Of a DNA stretch of 64,000 bases, positions 37,301 to 49,244 are shown piece by piece; the first letter of the stretch is position 1; each line of letters starts with the position of its first letter. The stretch is from Wuchereria bancrofti (taxonomy: Eukaryota > Nematoda > Chromadorea > Rhabditida > Onchocercidae), in assembly GCA_005281725.1 (NCBI GenBank), contig SSBO01000004.1:1054001-1118000 (forward strand), read 5' to 3'. The position numbers were made by a program, and so were the translations under genes. Under the pieces are notes generated by a model that was not told the origin of the DNA, did not search any database, and was given only the letters and a program-made list of their open reading frames with translations.

Positions 37301-37920
37301 CACCTTCATGAATGAAACTTTCAGATTAGTCTAGTAATGAATTATAATTTTACATAAAATGTGTTAGGCAGAGAACCGGCAAATCTACGCACCTCTAAGA
37401 CTCAACGGTCCAATAACAACGTTTTCCAAAAGAAACAATGAGGTGTAAGAAGATTTGTATTTTCTTCGACATCTGAGTAAAACCGAAATTACAAGATCAT
37501 TTTTTTCTTGTTCCGTTTGCTTTTTCCCTCTTCCAAATCGGAATCCTTTCCCAAACAAAGGTTTCTGTTCAGATGTTTTTAGAAAGAATTTTGGGGTGAG
37601 ATGGAATGAAAAGTGTTTCAGTGGTGATCGTATCACAGTTATCTAGAATGTAAAAAAGAAAAATAACAGAAAAACAATCATCAACAAGCGATCATCAGTT
37701 CAGCACATCCTGGAAGGTGTTGTAGTGTGCCCTTATGGATGTCAATGTGGTTGCATATCCAATTACATGGCACTAGCTCGAAGCATACCCTCTACTCAGT
37801 AATATTCATCGGCCATCCGGCAAAATTCTTCACCCTCAGTCTTTATTTCCACAATTTGTTCCGGAGAATGATGTTTGTTGAAGCAGTCTGTATAAGTTCA
37901 TTATAGTACTATCCGTTCTA
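31383..37920. other. 6.5-kb gene-poor stretch
   Basis: Extremely AT-rich with long A and T runs. I found no exon pair with matching phase, no conserved motif and no RNA gene on either strand. ORFs at 36824-37117 and 37385-37646 are low-complexity or lack support. The last few hundred bases could contain the 5' exon of the Ly6-like gene. Confidence 0.5.
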
Positions 37921-39228
37921 ATGCTATTTTCAACTCTAATCCCAACAATGACCACTGTATGCCATTTAATTACATCTATCAATCATATTTCTGGTAAGTG
38001 GTTTACTATCACTATTAACAGATGTTCCGGAAACGAATGCGAAAATCCATCGCAAAGTAAATTATTTGAACCAAGGAGTGACCTTGAGATCCAAAAAAAA
38101 GATTTATTTTACGATTAAATTATCACAATAACGTCCAGCAGATGTGTCAGAATATAAGAATATAACCACAGTTATCAGTTATTTCTAGGCTATATACGTT
38201 CGAATCGGTGCTATTCATGTATGTCACCACTATACGAAGAATTATTCAAGGACGGTGGCATGTCAAGGTACCATTAATACAACATTCTAATGAATGAAAG
38301 TACCTCCTCGGGCTACAGTATCTGCAGAGATACAAACTTTTCGTCTGACGTCGGTAATAAATCCTGATGTATTTCAATGTATTTCTTTATACTTTCTGAG
38401 AAAATACGAATTTCAGAACATCTAATCTGCTAGTACTTGTACCTTCACCGCTAATTGAAATTGATTTAAAAATGACGGCACTTCCTTGAGCTAAAAATGA
38501 ACTAGCATATTTAGACAGTTCCTACTTGTAGGTATTTTTATGAACCCAGGAACTTTACGTCACAGTGCAACGATCCGATGCAACCATTTAACATTGGCCT
38601 AGTGTCTTGCAAATCAATCTGTCTGACGCTTACTCAGGATTTTATTGTTATGGGTAAATCTTCCTAATGATTTAGTTGAGAATTTAAAATCAAAGTCATT
38701 ACATGAAAGTTATAACTCTCTTTATAATGCATGGTTGAACCTTAGTTCCTAGCTATTTTCTTGATGTTTCGAACATATTAGTTATATAATGTTTGATATA
38801 GCTTTCTTTCAGGACGTAACACAGGCAAGAAGTTAACGATACGCGGTTGTGCAGTCTCTATAAGTCGCCATGGCTTTTTCAATAGAACAATGGTTTTATT
38901 TGATAGGTTTGACTTCCAAAAATTCTTAGTAATGAGCTGACTTCAAAAACAAGGCCAGTTTTCCAAAGCTTAAATATTTTGTGACTCGAAAATTTCAAGT
39001 ATTACTGTTCTTAAAACAATTTCAAAACAGCTCTCTTTCCACAGATACGACATGTGCCGCGATATTAAAGCATCCGATCTTTTCCGCTATGAATCAGAAT
39101 CACAAAGAGTTCGAGTGTGTTCATGTCTCGGTGATCGTTGTAACCTTAGTGCAAGCTACTGTGGAGCAACCCTTCAGCTCGTCGTAGCTGTTGTTATTTT
39201 TATATCTTCTGTCTCGAAATTATTTTAG
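37921..39228 (+). CDS. Ly6-like GPI-anchored protein, ODR-2/HOT type
   Basis: Three-finger (Ly6/uPAR) domain surface protein; C. elegans ODR-2 and its HOT homologues act in neurons, including odour response. Exons with matching phases: 37921-37993, 38189-38267, 38550-38653, 38813-38906, 39045-39228. The domain opens with NRCYSCMSPLYEELFKDGG, continues with NFTSQCNDPMQ, VSCKSICLTLTQ, IRGCAVSISRHGFFN and YDMCRDIK, and closes with the diagnostic VRVCSCLGDRCN. A hydrophobic tail (LQLVVAVVIFISSVSKLF) just before the stop fits a GPI-anchor signal. The start is uncertain: the ATG at 37921 gives a weak signal peptide, and the reading frame is open and hydrophobic upstream (FIIVLSVLMLFSTLI), so the real start may be in an earlier exon joined near 37882. 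Confidence 0.85.
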
Positions 39229-40312
39229 GATTCGTTTTCCACTCATTTCTATTTTGATTTTTCTTGGAATTCAAGTTATTCCTGAACCAGAAGAGATGCA
39301 TAACACAGCACACGCAAAAAAATTAGGAAGACAGAAGTGTTCAGAACTGACCTTCTGAATCAACCCAACCTAAGCATCAAAATGGTATAATTGATTTAAG
39401 CAAGCAAGGGAAACAGCAGAGCTTCATTTGTTAGTTGGGAATTTAGTGACTATCACAAAATAACTTTCCAAAACAGCATCGATAACTTAAATATCAACTA
39501 CATTTTAAGCAATTTTAACAACTAATTGTTCTTTTGATAATGACCAGCAGTTTATTCATTACGATCATAAAAAATATATCTGGAATGTTTGCCCACAAAA
39601 TCTAACATTGTTTGATATCCAGTGAGGCAGGTTAAGCCAAAGCCAATTTCTAAGCATCAAAAGAATATAAGTTTAGCGTCGTTTATGAACTTTTATATGA
39701 CCACAAATTTAAGTAAAGAAGTAAACAGTGCGAAATTGTTTACATATAAAGCAATCCGAAATTAAGGCAATGTTTCCTCAAAACGACTGAATTATTTCTA
39801 CTTCCTCCATAGTCACAACATACACAAATAACAATTAAAAGCAAAGAAGTCATTAAATAAATTACAGGTATGATAACCAAAAAAAAATTGCAATGTCCTT
39901 CCTACCAGTAAGATTTCAAGAACATGTAAAACTGAGAAATTAAATGGCGCAGGACATGATATCCCCCCTGGTATCTAATAATATGGAATAGCTAACTGTT
40001 AAAATATAACATAGAAACTAAACACTAGCCAAACAAATGAAAGCCCCTGAATCCAAAGAAAGAAAAAATGATGCAGATAAGTTTCGGTTGATACGTCCAT
40101 GGTTACGACCACGCCATATTTTAGTGATATTTAAACCGGAGGTGATACAATGAAATTTTATATTTTCTGGGTCGCTTAAACAAAGTAAAACTTGAATTAC
40201 AAAAGTCTCTGTAATAAAATCTAAGTTGAAAATATTCAAATCGCTAGATTCAATCCCACCACAAACTAGCAATTACAGAAAATGAAGGACATTAACATTT
40301 AACGCTTACAAC
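39229..40312. other. Convergent spacer, Ly6-like gene / PGAM5
   Basis: Both neighbours end toward this stretch. It should hold their 3' UTRs; nothing else is recognised. Confidence 0.55.
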
Positions 40313-42267
40313 CTAAAAAGAAACCTTTCCACTGGGCAAGTGGCCGATATCGCCAAGAGACTTCACAGATACAAAACCATTAGGATATATAACCAGCCAA
40401 GTTATCGAACAGTGACCAACTGACATTCGTAGCCAACCTTCAGGAGGAAACTGCAGCGCTCTTCAATGTATCAAAGTTCTCTTCATGAGATTAAGATCAA
40501 TATAAATTCATTAATATGGACTTTCAATAACATCATCTTCATTTCTTACACAATAATTTTTGTTTTTGTAAAATCACTGTTAGATAAATATTGACAGCTA
40601 TTACAGTTTAATCAATCTTCAACTTAAAGCTACCCAAAACAGTAAAAATAGTACTTTCAAAAACAAGCAGGTTGGAAATCTTTCCTTTCTTTGTTCACAT
40701 AATCCATAAATTTAATATTCAGAGATTGATGAGATTTAACAAACAAAAAATTTATCGCACAAACTAAGATCTCGCACTTGAGAAAAAAGTAGAAAAGGTA
40801 ACTTGATAGACCTGCAAACGAAATATCGTATCACATTTCCGTGGCATACAATTAATTCCCAGCTATCATCTTTTTGTTTCCAGCTTGCACGATGTATGTA
40901 TTTTCGGAAAGCTGCCTCAATACGCGACCCCTCCGTTGCGAAATTCAAAGAAAAAACAATTAATCAGAAAATTAGCTAAGTGCAACAATAAAATCTGGTT
41001 CACTAGTTTTATTTCAAAAGCTTTTATAAACTTCATTATTAGATTAAAAATCTACACCAAACTACGTGAATATGAGAATCTGAAGATTAAGAAATCTTAA
41101 CTCCACAAATGGTATCTGTGTGTCCCAATAAGATAACCTAACTTCACTTTTTTTAAAGCAGTATAAGTAATTACTTTGTGCTTAGGACGCCAATGTTTAC
41201 TAGGTGGTTCCGGTGGGAAAGGTGCTCCTTCTTCCAACAACGGATCGCTTTTTACTGAAGTCGGCGGTAGCTCAGTCAATATTAGTTTAGCCGTTTCCTC
41301 CGCTCTGGTCATTGTCGACATTACCACACTGTCGAACTTTAAACCACTACTTGCCAAACGCTGACCTACACATTTCGCTTGTTCTTGCCCTGTCAACGTA
41401 GCCACAGTTTATGTAGAAAAATAAAAACAGTGTTTTGGAAGAAACAAAAATTTGAAATGAGAACAATACTCCCACTTCGCTTTATAAAACTTAACGGATC
41501 AATATGCAAGCAGAAATAATCGCGAACGTTACCTAAAGGTGTCAGGCTAAGATAATTTTTATCGTTGTGATTCGTGAAATATTGTCCATGACGTATGAGA
41601 ATAATATTTCGCTTCGAGGTTGGCGCTGCTTCATTTAACATATTTTGACGGCGAACCGGATCAGCTTCTTCATATTCCGTAGGATTCACCATATATTTCG
41701 GTTCTCGGCTGCAAGAAAATAAGGCTGCTAAAAATTATACAAATGAAACAATTCTTTCAACAAACTGTGACTAATACATAAATTTCATACCAAAATCAAG
41801 AAATTCAAACAATATGAACAATAATATGTTAACGAAGGTCAAAATATAAAACTGTGATGGTAAAGGATTCATTCTTACTAAACAAACACGAAAACATCCC
41901 ACACTCATCTCTAACAAAAGTCCATTAATTAAAATTTTTTTTTGAAAAGTATCCATCTGAAATTTGACAGTGAACTTGAAATCCAAAGAGGAAGTGCTAA
42001 AAAATCAAACAATCAAAAAAAGAAAAATTTTGAAAAATTATGGGCTTACTTATCCCAGTTATGATCCCATTTATTTTGTGGAGAAGGATGTGCGCTAGGA
42101 AACGATAGGGATGCACTGAACTCCGCGCATTTCGCTCCATTCAGCAGAAACATGTTTCTCAATGAATCATTTTCCGAACCAAACAGCCACTTTTCTAGTC
42201 GAGAGTAGTATGCACCACCTGCTATCACGGACAAAGTAATTGCTGACAATCGAGACAGTGATGGCAT
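40313..42267 (-). CDS. pgam-5: PGAM5 mitochondrial Ser/Thr phosphatase
   Basis: Histidine phosphatase fold enzyme that acts as a protein Ser/Thr phosphatase at the mitochondrial membrane. Exons: 42267-42050, 41708-41533, 41389-41175, 40930-40812, 40460-40313. The N-terminus ([16 protein letters not shown]) is the membrane anchor; WDHNWDNREP matches the oligomerisation WDxNWDxR motif of the family. The catalytic RHG is in [51 protein letters not shown] and [20 protein letters not shown] carry the rest of the active site, including the second His. Exons 3 and 4 join in phase (..[14 protein letters not shown]) but omit about seven to nine residues present in human PGAM5, so a microexon may be missing. 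Acceptor TTTCTTTCAG lies about 20 bases upstream of the ATG. Confidence 0.95.
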
Positions 42268-42285
42268 TTTGCTGCTTTATGTGGA

Positions 42286-42289
42286 ACTG
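42286..42289 (-). promoter_or_regulatory. Probable trans-splice acceptor before PGAM5
   Basis: On the minus strand AATTTCTTTCAG is followed by a 19-base leader and the ATG. It matches the nematode 3' splice-site consensus. It could instead end a 5' UTR intron. Confidence 0.5.
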
Positions 42290-45200
42290 AAAGAAATTAC
42301 TAACTCATCAGTGCTTCACTGAAGCGGCAAAAAACAGAACTTATAAAAGTTGAGAAATCCCGTCCTTCACCTTCTTCCTAGATCATTTAAAATTATTTTA
42401 AACCACATTTTTTCTACTGCACTGAAACATAGTTGAAGAATAAATTCATGCGCAAATTCACTTTCAAGTTGTCATTTAAAATACAATCACTGCACTTAGA
42501 TCACTGGAGATGAAGTTACTCAGAATTATTCAAATTAAATTATTCATGTAGTGTTATACAAATAGTAAAATAATCAAGCGAACTTAGAAGATGGAATAGC
42601 GAAGAAAGAAAATGCAGGCAACTTGAGCCTGACAAATCGGTCAAATGTCCTCACTGTTATAAGTATTGGGAAAGAAAACAAAGGACGGAAGAGGGGGCAT
42701 CTTTGTAATAAGGCATGATAGTGGTAGCAGCAATCGAATATTTCACTTCGTTAATGAACAGAACAAACAAAAAAAAAAAAATGAGATAATCAACTGGCTC
42801 ATACAGAATTTAATAAAAGTAACTGAAAAGAATTGACATGGAAGTGGGTAAATGAACTAAGTTATCTATTTGGGATAGCAGAGCACGTGTATTCAACTCA
42901 GGTGACAAGGTATAAATTAAAAATCGAAATAGATACGACAGCGAAAATGAGAGGAACAGAGCTTATACTTTTTGCTGAATAATTCGTACACTGAACTGTT
43001 ATAGCAATATCGAAACATACAATTCAATTTAGAAAATACTTTCATCGGGCCAACATGAAACGAATAAGCTGTTGTGATGAGGAAATGTCTCGTGCAAATC
43101 AAAATGGTGGTGACCAGTTTAAGGGTGGAAGTCATGCAGATGCGTATAGTATACAGGATAGGCTGGTGTTTGTTTAATTTAGAATAAGAATCGATGGAAA
43201 AAATGAAACAGTTATAAATCAATTGGAGTCATCTCGATCATCGTCGAGTGAGAATTTACGGCAAGGATGTAATTCTGTTGATTTGGAATATCTTTGAAAG
43301 ATTTCGATGATTCCAATAGACATGTAATAAAAGTGAGACAGCGGTCAGAAAAAATTTGTTTCTTTCAAAAAGAGATGTGGAAAACAGAAAGGAAGGGAAG
43401 TTTCCATGTATCGAAAGGAACAACCGAGATTTCGAGTTATTTTTCAGAAAGAGATTGAATGGAAAAAGAATTTGATCCTTTCTGCAGAGCAGATACATAT
43501 CTATTCTATTCTTCTTTTAAACTGAAACAGATAGAATTCATTAGATAAGGTGGATTGAATGGGTACACTCTTTATTATTATTGTATTAATTAGATGAGAA
43601 TGAAATTGTGCTAGGCATGTAACTTTTTTAACAAAGACTGATTGACGCATTGATGTTTGTTGAGTAAGCTAATTCATGTTATCTTTATGATTCGTCATGA
43701 AAAAAAGGCAAGAAATTATACTGTCCCTTAATCATTAATCCATTAATCATTTAAAATAATTATGAAATTTGTGATCGCAAACAAGCTCATATATGGTCGA
43801 TTACGGTGCCAATAAACCAGTTTACATCTTGTTCTTTTTGAAAGTGCACTTCTGCAAAATTATTGTATTTAAGGGGATAGATACCTTTTCTCCCGAAGCA
43901 AAAACTACTGTGAATGCTGCCATTTGCGGGGAACATTTGTAACAAAGAAGGAAGCCTCCCATGAAACCAACTATTATGATCTTCGTTTGGTATTTTTTAA
44001 AGAGGAAAAAAAGAAACAATGTTTTCTGGCACAACCCTGTCAAGAAACTGTTATACTTTTTTGTCCACAAGATGGCAATTTTTGTACGATGCACAAAAGA
44101 AGTAACAGTTTTTTGTTGTAGAATTGCGGGTGCATGAAATATCCACCCGAACAATCACAGTGTCCTTGCTATGGAAAACTATATATCCATCCCATTCATT
44201 CATGCCACAATATGGTTTTAGTTTTAGAAAACTCGTTTTAAGCACAATTTTGTGGTTGGCTCTACCATTTACCTCAGAATATTTCGTGATTATATCAAAA
44301 AAAAGATTGTTCAAAGTGTTACCAACACCCTGAAACTGACCAGATCAATCACTTGGCTTCTTCACCCTTCCTTAACTTCATGTACGAATGAGAATTAAAT
44401 TTTTTACTGTTCATAATTCATCTAAAAAAATAGCGAATTTAAGCCTGTTATAGCTTAACAAGAAAGGCTGACATGCTATATTAAACATGAATTTCAAAGG
44501 CAATCTTTTTTTAGAAGTATATATTTAACTACTGTCTCATAAATTGACCATTTAAACTTACGGAGACTTATCCATCTTTCTTAAACAAACTGAGAAGCAT
44601 AAGATGAAGTACGTAAAACTATTCGTCTTTCATACTTCAGAAAATAATTTGAAACTTATGCTAAAATAGCTAGCACTTACAATCAGGAGCAAAAGAACTT
44701 CCAAGGCTTTAGTTTAGTAACTGATGGCTTTTAGATTTGAAGCAATCTTGAGATAAAGTCATCATTATGCTTAATAAAGACTTGCTGGCATAGTTGGTGA
44801 CCTGAAATTTATCATTAAACTGATCAAGGAATAAAAAAGTAGTCTTGAAAGTATTTTAATATGTAGGAAATATTATTTTTTTAAAAAATATTTTTGCATG
44901 ATTTAAAATGCAAATAATATGAAATAAAATGTAAGCACTTGGAAGACATTAATTTTCTATCCTTTTCTTAAGAAATGCTACTAATGAAAATCGCGAATGT
45001 GATCTTCTAATCATTTTTTTATTTAGAATTTTTTTTATAAATTCAAAGACAAGATCTTATGAAACACATTTTTTGATCTTTAATAATATATTGTAATTAC
45101 AAATATTTTTATGTGCTAGAGCTCAACCTTCATTTCCTTTTCTCATTCAGTTATTTTATTATAAATTAGAGAAAAATGACCTACTGGGTCAACCTTTACA

Positions 45201-48200
45201 ACAATATCCATTTGTAAAAACTATAACCGAGGTTCACTGACCATTTTCCACAAAATTGATGTCATAACCATCTTCCAAGCGAAATCTACAATTCCGAATC
45301 CTATCAACTGTTCGAGATTTCCGGAAATCGCAAATTTAAATTCAACTTTAGGAAGCAATTTTAGAAGTAATTTCACATATAGAACGGAGGAAGGTGCGAA
45401 TGCGGTGGGAACACTGTGATGGGTTGTTAGAAATTTCAGTAATTTGTGGACAACAGACGTCAAGACGACTACAATTTTCGGAATTTTTTGAGAACAATTA
45501 AAATTTTTTGATTACCCTCTTTCAAAACAATCTCCCGAATGTTGGGCAATTTCCACTACCGTATGCTCCTGACAAAGTTAATAATTTTAGAACCAGATTA
45601 TAAATGTATTCATGTTTACATTTTGCACTATTGCATTTGAGTTTACATTTTTGATCGTTTCTCTAAGAAAATGACTACTTACAAGAAAATGATTTTAAGT
45701 TTTGTATCCAGAATATTTTTGTATTATATGGGAGTAATAGCGACTCTCTGGGACAACAAAAGAAAATACATTTTGCACTTCAGTTTACAAAAGACGTGGA
45801 TTCTGAGGATATTGATTCATGTGAATAAGTAAATAACTTGAAAACAACTAAGTCCTCAACAAAAATAAAAATAAATATACTGTTATACAACAAGATCGAT
45901 TACAAAAGTCGATTTGATTGAACAAATTTCTTTAGGCCTGCTATTTGCAATAAGATTGTTTTCAACGTTCTAACTTTTCTTCATTTGCAATTTTATTAGT
46001 TTCCGCTCAACAAAAAGCTAAAATCCAGGAAGTCTCGGAGCAGTGCTATTTGGTTAAACGATGGTTATCAAGATCGGTATATTTATTACTGTCGAATACT
46101 TGTAATTTGTTCTTCAAATTTTTAATAACTTCTTATACAGTACATAAAAATTTTGGATATTTTATAGAGTTTATTTTGTGCATCTTTTCTTCCAGTTTAT
46201 ATAATTCTAGCGATGATTTATTGTCGTACACTTTTGATTTAATATTTGTGATAAAATTTTTTGAAGATTCAATTTAATTCTATCTGAAGTATTTTCCGAA
46301 CCGGATTCTTTATAAGATAATCATAAAAATAATACTAACAGCATTAAATGAAGCTGAATTTATGGGATGTTTCAATAGAATTTGGTAAGCGTATAAAAAT
46401 TTGTATAGAATTCTTTGCCTCAAAAAAGTTTCATAACTAATTTTAATTTTTCCAAAAAATGCTTGCTTAAATGCTTGCTTAAAATTTCATGTTGTTAAAT
46501 TACTAAAGAATTGATAGTCAAAAAAATGCCACAACACTATCATAAGTAGAAGGCACCATTCGGGATGACTATCACTAACACTAGATCCGTATCGGTTGTT
46601 GAATATCAACCTGAAAGTATTATGAGTTAAGCACAGAACCCCAAAAGTAGTGTCTCATGTTCGAGTCAACTAAAATTAACTGAGGTAATCGAGCTTAAGA
46701 TGTCAGCAAGACATAGCACTAGTAGGAAACAGACAATTAGTCCCATGAAATGACCAAAAGATTCTGATACATGAAAGTGTCATTTCCTTTTCCAGTTTAC
46801 AGTTTTTCAGTGCAGTAAGAATTGCACGTAAAAAATCCTTCTCATCATCTTCAAGGAATACTTTGCCATGCATCACTGCTTAAATATCAAATTAATCGAA
46901 ATAGTCTAACTGAATCAATCAAATACTAAACTAAACTACAGCATAACAACAAACTTCTATTAAGTTTCTATTTCATGCTAACGAACAGACCGTTTCTACC
47001 AAATAATAAGACTGGTTCTGGTTTTCCTTCTGTTGAAGTTAAATAAAAGAAATGACAAAGTAAGAAAGATAGCACCGCGGTTTCGCGATTATATCTATTC
47101 GTTCTGTTCGGTCTATTCATTCTACCAAACAATCAAACAGACAAAAAAACTCAATTCAAGCATTTAGCAATTGCTTATATGAAATCGATGGAAGTACGAA
47201 TTAAAAATGTAATAGAAATGATAGCATGCGACACGCAGTGCGTTACAGTAATTCCATCTAAAATCATTCGCATTCGTTTCCTTCTCTACCTTTCCCATAC
47301 CTTTTCGTCGACTTTCTATCTCTGCTCCCCTCCGAACAACATATTCTATAGTGCAAATGAATGAGATGAATGAAACGTCAAGGTAACGCCTATGTATGTA
47401 TGTATGTGAGTGTATTTGTATATGAATCTTTTTGTATGTGAACAAGAGTATGTTTTATAGTATATTTAAACGTGCGTGCTTGACGAAGCGGCCGTCGGCG
47501 AGTTTGCGCTTCCACAACGTTAATTTTTTTATTCATTTCCGCCTCCCTCACACGTCTTTGTAGCATCCGAGGAAAGGTGTGTAATCTATTCATTTCTATC
47601 AATTAGTTCAATTGATAGGACGGTACTATGCTGATGTTATAAGTGAGAAAGCATTTCACTGACTATGTGTGGTGCGTCTTTGGATTGGACTAAGCGCCAT
47701 AGTTCAGTAAAGTTGAAATATTTAATATTTAGGGGTACTATTAGTAACGGTCATGTGTTATTATAAACTGATAGAATTATTAGCAGGAGACGAAAGCATT
47801 TGGTATGATTAACTGATTAATTTGATGATTAACTGACTAATATTAACCGATTAATTGTAGGTGGTTGTTAAAGTGAATGCAGTGAGAGTATGACATATGG
47901 AGATGATGCTATTTAATTTAACTAAAAAAGACTTAAATTTGATGAAGATATCAAAATGATATGTTAAATTGACTCAATCAAATTCTAGTCTAATCATAGA
48001 GGATCATAAGAATAGAACTAAAGATCTGCAAATGACTTGTTACAAAAACTTTTCCCAATATCTTCTGTGATTTTAAAGTATGTTTAAGCCAGCCTTATCT
48101 TCCGATTTTCTAAAATTCGGAAATTGTGATCTGTTTTCATCTTTATTACAATCATCTAATAACGCAAAGAAGAAACTCTCAGATTGGGTTCTTTAGATGA

Positions 48201-48590
48201 AAAGTACGAGATAGTATTTTTTATCTTTAAGTTACCTCAAATTCTCATTCTCCATCTTCTTCACTCATCTCCTCTGTAATTGCAAGTCCACCACATCACT
48301 TTATGATTTTTTTCACACCAAATGATTTTTCACATCAAAAGATTCGGCCTGCTAATCAGCAGCAAGTAGTATTACCAAATTTGTTAAACTTCACTTTTGA
48401 CTATCGTAAGATAACTGAGTGATTCTCAAAGTCACTGTTTGACCAATGAAAGTCACAAAGGTTCCAAAAAAAAGGATTTTTGAACATCGCAATGTTGAGT
48501 CAGTGACAACTGTCGATTTGTAAGAAGGTTGCTCCACTAGTGAATACTTCCTGCACCAGTTTAAGAGGATAATGATGCATTCGTGACATT
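42290..48590. other. Gene-poor stretch, first part
   Basis: No gene recognised on either strand. Minus-strand ORFs at 43822-44154 and 45221-45463 are open but match nothing and have no partner exons. A small ATGT repeat lies at 47391-47412 and a locally GC-richer patch at about 47470-47520. Confidence 0.45.
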
Positions 48591-48693
48591 CAGAATGCAG
48601 ATCACCAGAATACAGATCACCAAAATACAGATCACCAGAATACAGATCACCAGAATGCAGATCACCAGAATGCAGATCACCAGAATGTAGATC
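48591..48693. repeat. 15-bp minisatellite
   Basis: Almost seven head-to-tail copies of CAGAATRCAGATCAC, with single-base changes between copies. Because the unit is a multiple of three, the minus strand stays open across it (a DLHSG/DLYSG pentapeptide repeat), but I see no gene around it. Confidence 0.9.
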
Positions 48694-49207
48694 GAATGCA
48701 TTGTAATCATATATCACCATTCTCTACTGCAGATAAAACCCATAATTGTTATTTACAAAGATTGCGGTAATACTTGCACTACATGGAAGCTCTTCAAGAG
48801 GATTTCTAAAATTTAATCAAATATTCAGATAATTCTAAATTCATACTAACTGCTGCTAGAAGAAACGCATAAAAGGATCGCTACATACTTGCTTAAAACT
48901 GCATCGGTCGGAAGGGACCCTTTTGCAGAAGTCAAATACATTAAGAAAAAGTTTAGTAAATGTTGCAAAGTATTATTTATGTGATGCATATATTATTACA
49001 AGCGATAAGATGCAAATGATGGTGTGATATTGATATTATGATAGTAAGGTGAAGAAAGTGATAGGAAGAGAATGGGTGGAAGTACTCTTGTGATTGTTGA
49101 CCATTGTGACCAATATCCTTATCAATGTGTACAAGGGGAGATATTCATTAAGCATAGAAATTAATGGGCAGTGAGATGGAGAGGTGAGCGAAGGAAAAAA
49201 AGTAGAA
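48694..49207. other. Unassigned AT-rich sequence
   Basis: No gene, RNA or repeat that I can support. Confidence 0.45.
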
Positions 49208-49244
49208 CATACACATACACACACATACATACATACATACACAC
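49208..49244. repeat. ACAT/AC microsatellite
   Basis: Short compound run of ACAC and ACAT units. Confidence 0.85.

Noticed and set aside
38190..38210. TTCGAATCGG as a tRNA B box
   Set aside because: It is within a coding exon of the Ly6-like gene and has no A box at the right distance.
43822..44314. Overlapping minus-strand ORFs as a gene
   Set aside because: No family resemblance, no partner exons, and several frames are open at once, as expected by chance.
45221..45463. 80-codon minus-strand ORF
   Set aside because: No recognisable motif or splice context.
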